From: JACRLV01 sp045863555
GTDB lineage: Bacteria; Planctomycetota; Phycisphaerae; UBA1845; Fen-1342
Assembly (NCBI GenBank): GCA_045863555.1
Contig: BTUU01000007.1
Span: forward strand, 186,001 to 250,000
Direction of reading: 5' to 3'
DNA length: 64,000 nucleotides
In this document: positions 37,599 through 46,834 of the stretch, piece after piece
Position numbering within the stretch: the first letter of the stretch is position 1
How the letters are laid out: each line of letters starts with the position of its first letter
Made by a program: the position numbers and the translations under genes
The notes under the pieces: generated by a model
Database searches by the model: none
The model's input: only the letters and a program-made list of their open reading frames with translations
Told to the model about the DNA's origin: nothing

Positions 37599-40500
37599 CT
37601 ATTGCGCCAGGGCGTCCGCCGCGATTTCGAGGATGTGCCGCGCGGTCACGTCGGTGTGGGCGGCGATCTGCTCGCGGCAGGAGAACCCGCAGACGGCGAT
37701 TTCCGCCGCACCGCGCGCCCGCACGACCGGAAAGAGCCGCTGCTCCCCGATCGCCCTGGCCACATCGAAGTGCTCACGCAGATGTCCGAACGCACCGGCC
37801 ATCCCGCAGCAGCCCGAGTTGATCTCGCGCGCTTCTCCCGGCAACGCCTTCAGCAGTGCAATCGCGTCCGCCGTGCCGTAAAGCGCCTTCTGGTGGCAGT
37901 GCCCGTGCAGGAGCGTCTCCCGGCGCGATCCGTTCGATCCGAGGGCCGCGCCGTCCGACAGCGCTTCGACCAGCACCGACTCCACCGGCCGCGCCAGCGA
38001 CGCCACCCGGCGGGCCGCTTCGCCGCGCACGAGTTGCGGGTATTCGTCCAGCAGCGCCGAGAGACAACTCGGTTCGCTCGCCACGATCGCGTGAACGCTC
38101 CCATCCAACCGGCTCAGCCGTTCGATGTTGATCCGGGCGAGCTGCGTGGCCTCGTCGAGCATGCCCAGGCTGATGAGCGGGCGGCCGCAGCACACGAGCG
38201 GCGGCACGTCGACCTCGTAGCCGGCTGCCTCGAGCAATCGAACGGCCGCAATGCCCACGGAGGGCCAGTAAAAATTCATCCATGTGTCGGGGAAATAGAC
38301 GACGCGCCCGCGGGTGCGGGTGTTTCGTGCCGGGTGCGCGCCATCGCGATTCCGGGCCTGAAACCACGCCCGGAAGGTGCGCCGGGCCAGCGCCGGCGGC
38401 GGGATGCGCCGGTCGATGCCGAACAGTGCATCCATTGCGGCCCGCACCGGGCGTGATCGCAGCACGGTGTTTGCGAGCGGCGCGACGGGCGAGAGCAGCT
38501 CCGCCATGCGCGGGGCGGCCGCGAGCACGCGCGTGCGGAGCGGCACGCCGTGGGCGCGATGGCGCATCGCCAGCCATTCGGCCTTCATCCGGGCCATGTC
38601 CACGCCGGTGGGACACTCCGTTTTGCACGCCTTGCAGGAGAGGCACAACCCCATCACTTCATCCATGACGGGGTCGGTCGGGCCGTCGATCAACTCCGGC
38701 CGCGTCAGGGCAATCCGCAGGGCATTGGCGCGGGCCCGCGTCGTGTGCTGTTCGTCGAGCGTGGCCATGTATGACGGACACATCGTCCCGACGAGCTTCT
38801 GGCGGCACTGGCCGACGCCGCTGCACATCGCGGCGAGGCCTGCCAGGCCGCCGTGGGCCGCGTAATCGAAGTGCATCGCGACGGGCAGGGGTTGCGGCCG
38901 CCGGGAGGCGCGGAGGCGTTCATCCATCGGGAGCGGATCGACGATTTTTCGCGGGTTGAGGAGATTTTCCGGATCGAACGCGGCCTTGATGTCGCGGAAC
39001 GCCTGCACGATCCGCGAACCGTATGTCCGCTCCAGCCACTCGGAGCGGATGATGCCGTCCCCGTGCTCGCCGGTCATCGCTCCGCCGTAGCGGTGGACAA
39101 GGTCGCACGTGCGCTCGGCGATCCGCCGCAGGCGCACGACATCCGCGGGCTGGCGGAGATTGAGCGTGGGGCGGACGTGAATCACGCCGACGGACGCGTG
39201 CGCGTAGTAGCCGACCTTCGATACTCCCTCCGATCGCAGCATCGCATCGATCTCGGCGATGTAGTCGGCCAGGCGCGACGGATCGACGGCCGCGTCCTCG
39301 ATGAACTCGAGCGGGTGGGCATCGCCCGGTTGCGACATCAGGAGGCCGAAACCCTTGTTTCGCAGCGTCCAGACCGCAAGCTGAACGGCCGGATCGAGCA
39401 CGACGGCGGCGGGCTGGCCCACGCGGTCGCGTTCGAGCTCCTGGGCAAGCCTGTGGGTGCGGTCCGCGAGCCGGCCGGCGTCCTCGTCGTAGAGTTCGCA
39501 GATCTGGATCGCCTTCGGCCGACCGATGAGGAACCGGTCGCGGATCGCGGCGGGTACCTGGCCGCGCCCGGCGTCGAGGATGAGGTCATCGACGAGTTCG
39601 ACCGCGGCGGGATCGTGGGCGAGAAGTCGTGGCGTCGCGCGGACCGCCTCCAACACGTCTGAAAAATGGAGCACGACCAGGGACTTGAGCCTGGGAACGG
39701 GCACGAGCCGCAGCTTCGCGCCGACGATCAGACCGAGGGTGCCCTCGCTGCCGCAGATCAGCGTTGCCGGGTTGGGCGCGTCCGAGAGACACAATCGATC
39801 GAGGGCGTAGCCGCCGTTGCGCCGCAGCACGCGCGGGTATCGCTCCAGGACGTCGTTGAGACAGGACGCACGTACACGCTCGATCTCGGCCCAAATGGCC
39901 CCGGCTGCTCCGGCGGGCGGTGCGGCGCGACGTTCGCGTCGCTGAGGGGGCAGGCGTCCCGCCCGTCGAGCCTCCCACGCCGCGCGGAGGCCAATCGGGG
40001 TCTGCACCTGGAGGCCGTCGGGCGCGGGCGGCGGTTCGGCGTACGGCTCGTGCTCCCATTCCACGACCGAACCATCCGCGAGCACGACCGTCAGGCCCGC
40101 GACGTAATCGACGGTCCGGCCGTAATAGACCGAGTGCGAGCCGGCCGAGTTATTGCCGATCATCCCGCCGAGCGTGGCTCGACTGGCGGTCGCGACGTCG
40201 GCCGGGAAAAAAAGCCCATCGGGCGCGAGGCGGGCATTGAGGTCGTCGAGCACGACGCCGGGCTCGACGGCGACCGTCCGGGCGGCGACGTCGACGGCGC
40301 CGATCGCGTGCATGAAGCGCGAGAAATCGAGGCAGACACCCCAGCCGATCGCCCCGCCGGTGATGCCGGTTCCCGCACCGCGTGCGACGATCGGGATTCG
40401 GCGCCGGCGGCAGATCTGGACGGTGGCGACAACGTCCGCGATGGTCCGCGGCGCGACGACGCCCAGCGGCGTAATTTCGTAAATGCTGGCGTCGGTGGAG

Positions 40501-40619
40501 TAAATCGCGCGGCTGAGGCGGTCGAATCGCACTTCACCGGCGACGGCGCGGCGAAGTTCGGCCTCGAAACCCGGGGGCGGTTTCGTGGGCGACGATTCGC
40601 ATGGCCCGGGAGCGTTCAT
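37599..40619 (-). CDS. FAD-linked and Fe-S oxidoreductase (YdiJ-like D-2-hydroxyacid dehydrogenase)
   Basis: A 1006-residue fusion. The N-terminal half is an FAD_binding_4/FAD-oxidase_C unit (VARGAGTGITGGAIGWGVCL, PDGLFFPADVATASRATLGG, MIGNNSAGSHSV), then a ferredoxin-like region with two cysteine sets (CSGVGQCRQKLVGTMCPSY and CLSCKACKTECPTGVDM) for 4Fe-4S clusters, and a C-terminal CCG domain (VCCGRPLIS; SGCCGMAGAFGH). This order and length match E. coli YdiJ, shown to oxidise D-2-hydroxyglutarate; glycolate or D-lactate are alternatives. ATG at 40619 is used rather than an upstream ATG at 40703, since the fold begins after GFEAELRRAV. It is convergent with the PQQ propeller gene. Confidence 0.9.
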   Translation of the reverse strand: MNAPGPCESSPTKPPPGFEAELRRAVAGEVRFDRLSRAIYSTDASIYEITPLGVVAPRTIADVVATVQICRRRRIPIVARGAGTGITGGAIGWGVCLDFSRFMHAIGAVDVAARTVAVEPGVVLDDLNARLAPDGLFFPADVATASRATLGGMIGNNSAGSHSVYYGRTVDYVAGLTVVLADGSVVEWEHEPYAEPPPAPDGLQVQTPIGLRAAWEARRAGRLPPQRRERRAAPPAGAAGAIWAEIERVRASCLNDVLERYPRVLRRNGGYALDRLCLSDAPNPATLICGSEGTLGLIVGAKLRLVPVPRLKSLVVLHFSDVLEAVRATPRLLAHDPAAVELVDDLILDAGRGQVPAAIRDRFLIGRPKAIQICELYDEDAGRLADRTHRLAQELERDRVGQPAAVVLDPAVQLAVWTLRNKGFGLLMSQPGDAHPLEFIEDAAVDPSRLADYIAEIDAMLRSEGVSKVGYYAHASVGVIHVRPTLNLRQPADVVRLRRIAERTCDLVHRYGGAMTGEHGDGIIRSEWLERTYGSRIVQAFRDIKAAFDPENLLNPRKIVDPLPMDERLRASRRPQPLPVAMHFDYAAHGGLAGLAAMCSGVGQCRQKLVGTMCPSYMATLDEQHTTRARANALRIALTRPELIDGPTDPVMDEVMGLCLSCKACKTECPTGVDMARMKAEWLAMRHRAHGVPLRTRVLAAAPRMAELLSPVAPLANTVLRSRPVRAAMDALFGIDRRIPPPALARRTFRAWFQARNRDGAHPARNTRTRGRVVYFPDTWMNFYWPSVGIAAVRLLEAAGYEVDVPPLVCCGRPLISLGMLDEATQLARINIERLSRLDGSVHAIVASEPSCLSALLDEYPQLVRGEAARRVASLARPVESVLVEALSDGAALGSNGSRRETLLHGHCHQKALYGTADAIALLKALPGEAREINSGCCGMAGAFGHLREHFDVARAIGEQRLFPVVRARGAAEIAVCGFSCREQIAAHTDVTARHILEIAADALAQ

Positions 40620-40721
40620 TGCGCAGATTTTCAGAGAACAGCCCGGCGACCGCAAACCGGCCGATGCGGCACACGCCGCTCCAAAAAGCAACCGGATGGT
40701 CACCCGCCGGGCAGAAATGCG

Positions 40722-40727
40722 TATAAT
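40722..40727 (+). promoter_or_regulatory. Perfect -10 box TATAAT
   Basis: TATAAT at 40722-40727 would start transcription near 40734, 34 bases before the small lipoprotein ATG. No strong -35 is visible, but ATGCG just before is AT-compatible. It lies within the divergent region with the YdiJ-like gene. Confidence 0.5.
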
Positions 40728-40767
40728 GGGCTGGTCAGTTCGTATTCACGAAAACTGGGAGAGCCAA

Positions 40768-40965
40768 ATGGTCCGTCGCGCGGCAGCATGGTCCCGCCTC
40801 GCGCCCATCGTGGGGATTCTCGCGGTGAGCGGGTGCCTCGGGCGCATCGAGAGCGGAATCGATCTTGTTCTGGGCGTTGGCGCACGGGACAATCTCCTGC
40901 TCGCGCCGATCAGCGGCAATCTCGGTGCTTTCGCCCTGTTCGTCGGGCGGCTGATGAATCTCTGA
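40768..40965 (+). CDS. Small lipoprotein upstream of the FHA-GAF-phosphatase gene
   Basis: A 65-residue protein: MVRRAAAWSRLAPIVGILAV then the lipobox LAVSGC and a short mature part ESGIDLVLGVGARDNLLLAP ending FALFVGRLMNL. GGGAGAG precedes the ATG at the right distance, and a perfect TATAAT lies 40 bases upstream. It is only 12 bases before the phosphatase gene. Function unknown; a similar small lipoprotein of planctomycetes has not been recalled. The frame can be read from 40585, but the upstream part lacks any support. Confidence 0.65.
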   Translation: MVRRAAAWSRLAPIVGILAVSGCLGRIESGIDLVLGVGARDNLLLAPISGNLGAFALFVGRLMNL

Positions 40966-40977
40966 CGGGGTTTGCGC

Positions 40978-42597
40978 GTGATTTCGCTCATCGTTCACCG
41001 GCCGGACGGCCGAACGCACAAGGTGGAGCTTTCGGCCAAGCCGATGAAATTCGGCCGGGCGGACACGTGTGACGTCGTGCTGGCGGACGATCATGAGGTC
41101 TCGCGCGAACATGCCGAAATCTGGGTCGATGCGCGGGGGCATGTGCTCGTCCGCGATCGGAACTCGAAGAATGGAACGCGCGTCGACGACGGGGAGATCT
41201 TCAAGGGCGACATCCGGACGGCCGCACGGGCGATCCGCATCGGGGAGCACGAAATCCGGATCCTCGTCCCCGACGCGGTGGGGCGCGGGCCGCGTTTTGA
41301 CGACACGATCGATCCGGGCGGGAACACGCAATTCTTTCCGAGCACGCGCAAGCTCGACCTGAACCAGCAGCGGCTGGCGTCGCTGATTCAGCTCACGGAG
41401 CGAATCGGCGGCGTTTTCGAGCGGAAACAACTGCTGGAACAGGCACTTGCCGCCTGCTGTGACAATCTGGAATTCGAACGGGCGCTGATCGCGCTCAAGA
41501 CGCCGCGCGGCCAGGCTGAGATGCCGGTGACGCGGAACATCCAGATCGACGAGACGACCGGGACGTACAAGGTGAGCCGGACGCTGATCAACCGGGCGCT
41601 GATCCAGGGTGAGCGGGCCATCGTCAACAACCCCGCGACGGATCTGGTCGGGAACCTGACCGAGAGCCTCGTCCGGTTCCCGATCTGCTCGGCGCTGTGC
41701 GTTCCGATCCTGTACCAGGGGGAGATTCTCGGGGTCATCTACGGCGACCGCATTACGCAAGCGGCGACGTACCAGCCAGACGATGTCGACTATCTTGCGG
41801 CGATCGCACAGCAGGTCGGCGTGGGCCTCGCGAACCTGCGGCTGTTCGAGGAGTACCTGCGCAGCCAGAAGGTCTCGGCGGCGCTGGAGCAGGCGAGGAA
41901 AATCCAGCAGCAACTGCTGCCGGGAAAGCCGCTGTCGCTGGCAGGGATCACGCTCGAAGGCGTGAACGAGCCGTCGTCCGAGGTGAGCGGGGATTATTTC
42001 GACTACTTCGAGGTCGACGACCACCGGATCGGGCTCATCATCGCCGACGTCACGGGGCACGGGCTGCCTGCGGCTCTGCTGATGGCGAATCTGCAATCGG
42101 CGGTGCGCGTTGCGTTGACAACGGAGTCGTCGCTACCCACGCTCGCGGCGCGGATCAACCGGCTGATCTGCCAGAACACGCAATCCGACGTGTTCATCAC
42201 CGGGATCATCGGGATTCTCGATGCCCGGGCCCGGCGGCTGGACTACGTCAGCGCCGGGCACCCCGCACCGATCGTGCTGACTCCGGGTGCGGCGGACCCG
42301 CGGAGTGAACATAATTCACTTCCGTTCGGCATCGTGGAGGAGGAGACGTACGAGGTTCAGTCGGTGGCGATCGACGGGCCGACGTCGTTCCTTCTCTATA
42401 CCGACGGTCTGGTCGAGGCGGCTGACACCGAGGATCGCATGCTCGGGCTTGATCCGATTCTGGCACGGCTGCGGCAGTCGAAGGACTTTTCGACGGGTTC
42501 GATTCTTCGCGCGACGCGCGGCGTGCTTCGCGAGTTCCTCGACGGCATCCCGAAGGCCGACGACATGACGCTCCTGGCGATCCAGGTCGCGAGCTGA
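40978..42597 (+). CDS. FHA-GAF-PP2C (SpoIIE-type) phosphatase
   Basis: A 539-residue signalling protein with three domains. FHA at about 1-95 (LSAKPMKFGRADTCDVVLAD; EVSREHAEIWVDARGHVLVR; RNSKNGTRV, the phosphothreonine-binding loop), a GAF domain at about 125-290 (LDLNQQRLASLIQLTERIGG; LCVPILYQGEILGVIYGD), and a SpoIIE-type Ser/Thr phosphatase at about 315-539 (QQLLPGKPLSLAGITLEGV; SGDYFDYFEV; IADVTGHGLPAALLMANLQS; LLYTDGLVEAADTE). GTG at 40978 is chosen over TTG at 40972 because GGGG lies upstream and the FHA starts at once. Probably dephosphorylates a partner-switching regulator, which is not in the window. Confidence 0.9.
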   Translation: MISLIVHRPDGRTHKVELSAKPMKFGRADTCDVVLADDHEVSREHAEIWVDARGHVLVRDRNSKNGTRVDDGEIFKGDIRTAARAIRIGEHEIRILVPDAVGRGPRFDDTIDPGGNTQFFPSTRKLDLNQQRLASLIQLTERIGGVFERKQLLEQALAACCDNLEFERALIALKTPRGQAEMPVTRNIQIDETTGTYKVSRTLINRALIQGERAIVNNPATDLVGNLTESLVRFPICSALCVPILYQGEILGVIYGDRITQAATYQPDDVDYLAAIAQQVGVGLANLRLFEEYLRSQKVSAALEQARKIQQQLLPGKPLSLAGITLEGVNEPSSEVSGDYFDYFEVDDHRIGLIIADVTGHGLPAALLMANLQSAVRVALTTESSLPTLAARINRLICQNTQSDVFITGIIGILDARARRLDYVSAGHPAPIVLTPGAADPRSEHNSLPFGIVEEETYEVQSVAIDGPTSFLLYTDGLVEAADTEDRMLGLDPILARLRQSKDFSTGSILRATRGVLREFLDGIPKADDMTLLAIQVAS

Positions 42598-42893
42598 TTC
42601 CCGCGAATCGATGTCTGGAGGGGCCGGCACGAACCGAGTTCACACTTGGAATCGGGCGGCCTCACGGGTGATAACATGAATCAGCGCCGATTCTGCCTTT
42701 TTTTCCCGGTCACTTTTTGACTTCCGTTTCCCCCCCTGCCTAGAAACTGCTGAAGGGGTAGCTCCGCGCGGTCCATGACTGCGGGGACTACGGCATTGTT
42801 CCCATCAGCGGGATCTTTCCGCGCAGGGAGAGGATGCCGCGCGCACTTTTGGGGAAAGCGACACAACGTACACCTTCGGAGGGGTTCTTCGTC

Positions 42894-43496
42894 ATGAAAT
42901 CATTGTCCTTGATCAAAGTCCTTGCCGGCGCTCTGGCCGTCGGCGGCGTCATCGCCCAAGCGGAGACGATCGCCACGTTCGCCGATCCGTCGCCGTCAGG
43001 TGACACGCCGGTGTTTACATTTACGAGCGCCGGCGGTGCGGGAACGCTCTCCGGAGGCTGGAACGGCCTTGGATTGACGCTTCAGACGCCCGGCCTTGCG
43101 GCACCGGACTTTGCCGATGCCCAATTCACGATGCCCGCGGTCGCTGCGACCGGCGGTCTCGGTGTGTGGACGCTTGGCACCGGTTCGGTGAATTTCTTCG
43201 ACTCGGCGAATAACCCGCTCTTCACGATCTCGTTTGACAGCGGCGTCTTGACGTCTCCGGTCGGGACCGGTGCGAGTGACTTCGTCGGGAATAACGTCAC
43301 GTTCTCCGGCCCGATCATTCCGGCCGGCGTTCTGCTGAACGAAGCGTTTGCATTCAGCTTCGCCAATCCGCGCGGCACGATGGAGAACTACACGGCCACA
43401 TCGGCGTTCACGTCGTCGGCCGATCGAATTCCGGAGCCGTCGTCGTTGGCGCTCCTGGCGCTGGGCAGCCTGGTCACGCTGGTCCGCCGCCGCTAA
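42894..43496 (+). CDS. PEP-CTERM sorting-signal protein, copy A
   Basis: A 200-residue exported protein with a signal peptide (MKSLSLIKVLAGALAVGGVI), a beta-sandwich-like body beginning AETIATFADPSPSGDTPVF, and a C-terminal PEP-CTERM segment: IPEPSSLALLALGSLVTLVR then RR. Such tails are recognised by exosortases, which are not in the window. It shares the same body plan as the next gene. ATG at 42894 is preceded by GGAGGGG. The function of these surface proteins is unknown, but they often occur in biofilm-linked settings. Confidence 0.85.
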   Translation: MKSLSLIKVLAGALAVGGVIAQAETIATFADPSPSGDTPVFTFTSAGGAGTLSGGWNGLGLTLQTPGLAAPDFADAQFTMPAVAATGGLGVWTLGTGSVNFFDSANNPLFTISFDSGVLTSPVGTGASDFVGNNVTFSGPIIPAGVLLNEAFAFSFANPRGTMENYTATSAFTSSADRIPEPSSLALLALGSLVTLVRRR

Positions 43497-43516
43497 GTCT
43501 GGCATTGCACAAGGCT

Positions 43517-43541
43517 TCCCAGCGCCATCGCGGCGCTGGGA
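43517..43541 (+). promoter_or_regulatory. 10-bp hairpin in the spacer between the PEP-CTERM genes
   Basis: TCCCAGCGCC (43517-43526) and GGCGCTGGGA (43532-43541) form a perfect 10-bp stem, loop ATCGC, in the spacer between the two PEP-CTERM genes. There is no T-run, so it is not a typical terminator; it could stabilise or separate the two transcripts. Confidence 0.45.
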
Positions 43542-43565
43542 GCCATCTCATCCGAAGGGGAAAAC

Positions 43566-44165
43566 ATGCTATCCGTTCGCAGTTTCGTGGGGGCGGCCGC
43601 CGGGTTGTTTGCCCTGGGCCTGACGGCCCAGGCGGACACGATCGCCACATTCGCCGATCCGTCGCCGAGCGGCGATCTGCCCGTGTTCACGTTCTCGAGC
43701 GAGGGTTCGACGGGCAGTCTGTCGGGCGGTTGGTCGACGAACGGCCTGACGCTCGAAACGCCCGGCCTCGCCATCGCAGACGTGCCCAATGCACATTTCA
43801 GTATGCCGGCCGTCGCGGGGACGCTGAGCGCCGGCAACACGTGGGATCTCGGCGCGGGCATCGTCACGTTCATGGACAACGCTGATAACGTGCTCTTCAC
43901 GATCACGTTTGACAGCGCCGTGCTCACCTCCCCCAGCCAGTTCGGCGGCAGCGACTTCGCGAGCGACAACGTCACGATCTCCGGACCGGCCGTTACGGTT
44001 CCGCTGACGAACGAAGCGTTCGCGTTCAGCTTCGCGAACCCCGAGGGCACGCTGGAGAATTACACGGTCACGTCGGCGTTCACGTCGTCGGCGGATGTCG
44101 TGCCCGAGCCCGGGTCGCTGGCGCTGCTCGGTCTTGGCATCGCGGCGCTGATCCGCCGGCGCTGA
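43566..44165 (+). CDS. PEP-CTERM sorting-signal protein, copy B
   Basis: A 199-residue tandem paralogue of the previous gene, with the same opening DTIATFADPSPSGDLPVFTF after its signal peptide (MLSVRSFVGAAAGLFALGLT) and the same closing FTSSADVVPEPGSLALLGLG with IAALIRRR. Identity to the first copy is high at both ends and lower in the middle (roughly half overall by eye). Both copies keep the motif NEAFAFSFANP. It is closed by a strong terminator at 44216-44249, so the pair is an isolated two-gene unit. Confidence 0.85.
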   Translation: MLSVRSFVGAAAGLFALGLTAQADTIATFADPSPSGDLPVFTFSSEGSTGSLSGGWSTNGLTLETPGLAIADVPNAHFSMPAVAGTLSAGNTWDLGAGIVTFMDNADNVLFTITFDSAVLTSPSQFGGSDFASDNVTISGPAVTVPLTNEAFAFSFANPEGTLENYTVTSAFTSSADVVPEPGSLALLGLGIAALIRRR

Positions 44166-44215
44166 TCGGCACACGGGCGTCTGCTTGGCCCGGTGAAAAC
44201 TTCTGACTCCGCAAT

Positions 44216-44249
44216 GCGAGCCGTCCTTCGGGGCGGCTTGCGTGCTTTT
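44216..44249 (+). terminator. Intrinsic terminator after the PEP-CTERM pair
   Basis: GCGAGCCGTCC (44216-44226) and GGGCGGCTTGC (44231-44241) form an 11-bp stem with two G-T pairs and a TTCG loop, followed by GTGCTTTT. Position 51 bases after the stop of the second PEP-CTERM gene fits. Confidence 0.85.
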
Positions 44250-44292
44250 CGGGGTGGAGTGCGCAGGGGCGGAGCGCAGGGCCGCGAGACCG

Positions 44293-45216
44293 TCAATCGA
44301 AGGCGGACTGCCGGGCTGTGGACTGGCCGCCGATGAGGAGCTTTTCGTAGAGGCTCATCCCCGCTGAATCGGTGAGGGGCCCGGAAGCGCCGCCGGTCAG
44401 GAACTGGTGCAGGAGGCGATCCTCTTCCGTCGCGAGAGCGCCGGGAGCGCCGGCGCGGATACGCTCGAACTCCTCGCGGGAGCCGGCCCGCAGAATCCGT
44501 CCGCCGTCGAGCATGATCATGCGATCCGCGATTCGGAAGGCGGAGTCCATTTCATGCGTGACGACGATCGACGTCACGTGGAGCTTCTGGGAGAGGTCCA
44601 TCATCAGGCCGTCGATGGCGGTTGACGTGACGGGATCGAGGCCCGCGCTGGGTTCATCGTAAAAGAGGATCTGGGGATCGAGGGCGGTGGCGCGGGCGAG
44701 GCCGGCGCGCTTCTTCTGGCCGCCGGAAAGCTGTGACGGGTACTTGTCGCGGTGCTCCAGCATGTGCACCTGCTGAAGCTTCATCGCGACGACGATTTCG
44801 ATGACTGCGGGGTCGACGCGGGAGTGCTCGCGCAAGGGCAGCGCGACATTTTCAGCGACGGTGAGAGAGCTGAAGAGCGCGCCGGACTGGAACAGGATTC
44901 CGAACTGTTTGCGCAGCGCGTCGGCCTGAGCCGCTCGGGCCTGGACGATGTCGATTTCCCCCAGATCGGGCAGCGTATAGACAATGGCCCCGCGGACGGG
45001 CGCGAGCTCACCGATCATGCAGTTGAGCAGCGTGCTCTTGCCGCTCCCCGACCCGCCCAGGATCACGACCGTCTCGCCGCGGTAGACGTCGAAGGTGACA
45101 CCGTCGAGGACGGTGATCTCCCCGCCGCGGGCTGACGGGAACCGCACCACGACGTCGCGCACCGAAAGCACGACATTGCCCGCCGGGCGGTTCGAATCCG
45201 ATCCATGACCAGTCAT
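44293..45216 (-). CDS. MlaF-like ABC transporter ATP-binding protein
   Basis: A 307-residue ATPase of the Mce/Mla branch that moves lipids between membranes. Motifs: Walker A LGGSGSGKSTLLNCM, Q-loop FGILFQSGALFSSLTVAENV, signature LSGGQKKRAGLARATALDP, Walker B ILFYDEPSAGLDPVTS and H-loop VVTHEMDSAFRIADRM. The phrase GALFSSLTVxENV is typical of MlaF. Its usual partners MlaE (permease) and MlaD (MCE domain) are absent from the window. ATG at 45216 is favoured by TAGGA upstream; two other in-frame starts lie within 60 bases. Divergent from the cardiolipin synthase gene, 111 bases apart. Confidence 0.85.
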   Translation of the reverse strand: MTGHGSDSNRPAGNVVLSVRDVVVRFPSARGGEITVLDGVTFDVYRGETVVILGGSGSGKSTLLNCMIGELAPVRGAIVYTLPDLGEIDIVQARAAQADALRKQFGILFQSGALFSSLTVAENVALPLREHSRVDPAVIEIVVAMKLQQVHMLEHRDKYPSQLSGGQKKRAGLARATALDPQILFYDEPSAGLDPVTSTAIDGLMMDLSQKLHVTSIVVTHEMDSAFRIADRMIMLDGGRILRAGSREEFERIRAGAPGALATEEDRLLHQFLTGGASGPLTDSAGMSLYEKLLIGGQSTARQSAFD

Positions 45217-45327
45217 GACCGCGAATCCTACCATCGCGGCGGAAAGGGGCGTACCCGCGCGGCGCGCCACCCGGCCGGTTGCGGGCGGTTTGACACGTCG
45301 CGCGAACGGTCCGACACTGCCCGGCGA

Positions 45328-46770
45328 ATGGCAAATCTGTGGTGGCCCCTCGTTATCGCCGATCTCGCGCTCGTCGTCGCGGTCATCCTATCGGTGCTTC
45401 GCCGGCGGGCCGAACCGATGTCGATGGTGGCGTGGATACTCGCTGCGCTGGCGCTGCCGTTCGTGGGCCCCGCCCTGTACGTGCTGATCGGGGCCAATCG
45501 CATCCGGCGGCGGGCCGCCCGGCGGCGGCGGAAGGTCGCGAACCTGATCGAGGCGATCGATCGCGAAGCGGCGGATCGGGCTTCCCCCTCGCGCGCCGAT
45601 GCGCCAGCGCTGCCGCCTGAGATTGCCGTCGTCGAGGAATTTGCGCGGCGGATGGTGCAGATACCGGCCGTCGGCGGCAACGAGGTGCGCGTCTATGGCG
45701 AGGCGGAAGAGACCTACACGGGGCTTGAATCCGCGATTCGCAGCGCCGAGGAACACATCCACCTCCAGTATTACATCTGGAAGCCCGACGCGACGGGGAT
45801 CGCGTTTCGCGATCTCGTCATCCAGAAAGCGCGCGAAGGCGTCGCGTGCCGCGTGCTTCTCGACTCCGTCGGGTGCTGGGGGCTCAAGCGCCGGTTTTAC
45901 CAGCCGATGATCGATGCGGGGGTTCGCGTGGGGTTCTTCATGCCCCTGTATCCATCGCGGCGGCGGCGCTGGAGCCCCCACCTGCGCAACCACCGGAAGA
46001 TCGCGGTGGTCGACGGCCGGACCGCGTTCATGGGCAGCCAGAATATCGGGGACGAGTATCGCGGCCGGCTGAAGCGGCTGAGCCCGTGGTATGACACGCA
46101 CCTTCGGCTTCGCGGCCCCGCGGCGCTGTTCATCCAGCAGGTTTTCGCGGAGGACTGGGTCTTCGCGACGGGTGAGCTGCTCGCCGGCGAGCAGTACTTC
46201 CCCTGCTGCGATCAACCCGGGCGATCGCAGGTGCAGATCGTCCCGACGGGCCCGGACCACGATGCGGGCGTGCTGGACCAGATCGCGTTCGCGGCGGTCG
46301 CGCAGGCGCGGGAGGTGATCCGGATCGCCACGCCCTACTTCGTCCCCCACTCGGCGCTGCGCATGGCGCTAACGTACGCCGCGCGGCGCGGCGTCAAGGT
46401 GCAGCTCGTGCTGCCGACGCGGAGCGACAACCTGCTGGTTCTGTGGGCGGGGCGGAGTTTTTACGCGGAGCTGCTCACGGCGGGCGTCGAGATCTTCGAG
46501 TTCGACGCGGGCATGCTGCACTCGAAGATCGTGACTGTGGACGATCGCTGGTGCATGGTCGGGTCGGCCAACATGGACGTGCGGAGTTTCCGGCTGAATT
46601 TCGAGCTGACGGCGCTGATCTATGACGAACAGGTTTCGCGCGACCTGGCGCTCGAGATCGAGCATCGGTGCGATCAGTCGCGGCGGGTCAGCGAGCGGGA
46701 GGTTTGGAGCCGGGGGCTCTGGGGCGATCTCGCGGAAGGTGCGGCGCGGCTGTTTGCGCCGCTGCTGTGA
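45328..46770 (+). CDS. cls: Cardiolipin synthase
   Basis: Membrane enzyme that condenses two phosphatidylglycerol molecules to cardiolipin. The 480-residue protein has two N-terminal membrane helices (LVIADLALVVAVILSVL; MVAWILAALALPFVGPALYV) and two phospholipase D motifs, HRKIAVVDGRTAFMGSQN in the first half and HSKIVTVDDRWCMVGSANMD in the second, the usual pair for catalysis. It has also the Cls-specific region LQYYIWKPDATG. ATG at 45328 begins with the first helix; an upstream frame to 45205 has no support. It follows the divergent MlaF-like gene, which is also lipid-related. Confidence 0.93.
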   Translation: MANLWWPLVIADLALVVAVILSVLRRRAEPMSMVAWILAALALPFVGPALYVLIGANRIRRRAARRRRKVANLIEAIDREAADRASPSRADAPALPPEIAVVEEFARRMVQIPAVGGNEVRVYGEAEETYTGLESAIRSAEEHIHLQYYIWKPDATGIAFRDLVIQKAREGVACRVLLDSVGCWGLKRRFYQPMIDAGVRVGFFMPLYPSRRRRWSPHLRNHRKIAVVDGRTAFMGSQNIGDEYRGRLKRLSPWYDTHLRLRGPAALFIQQVFAEDWVFATGELLAGEQYFPCCDQPGRSQVQIVPTGPDHDAGVLDQIAFAAVAQAREVIRIATPYFVPHSALRMALTYAARRGVKVQLVLPTRSDNLLVLWAGRSFYAELLTAGVEIFEFDAGMLHSKIVTVDDRWCMVGSANMDVRSFRLNFELTALIYDEQVSRDLALEIEHRCDQSRRVSEREVWSRGLWGDLAEGAARLFAPLL

Positions 46771-46834
46771 GCGCGAGGGCGCAGGATTGCCTGGGGCGCG
46801 GGGCGCGTCGGCGAGCCGATCGAAGGGTGCGTCA

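Noticed and set aside
37602..38456. 284-residue plus-strand frame antisense to the YdiJ-like gene
   Set aside because: No domain or signal; the opposite strand encodes a conserved multi-domain enzyme.
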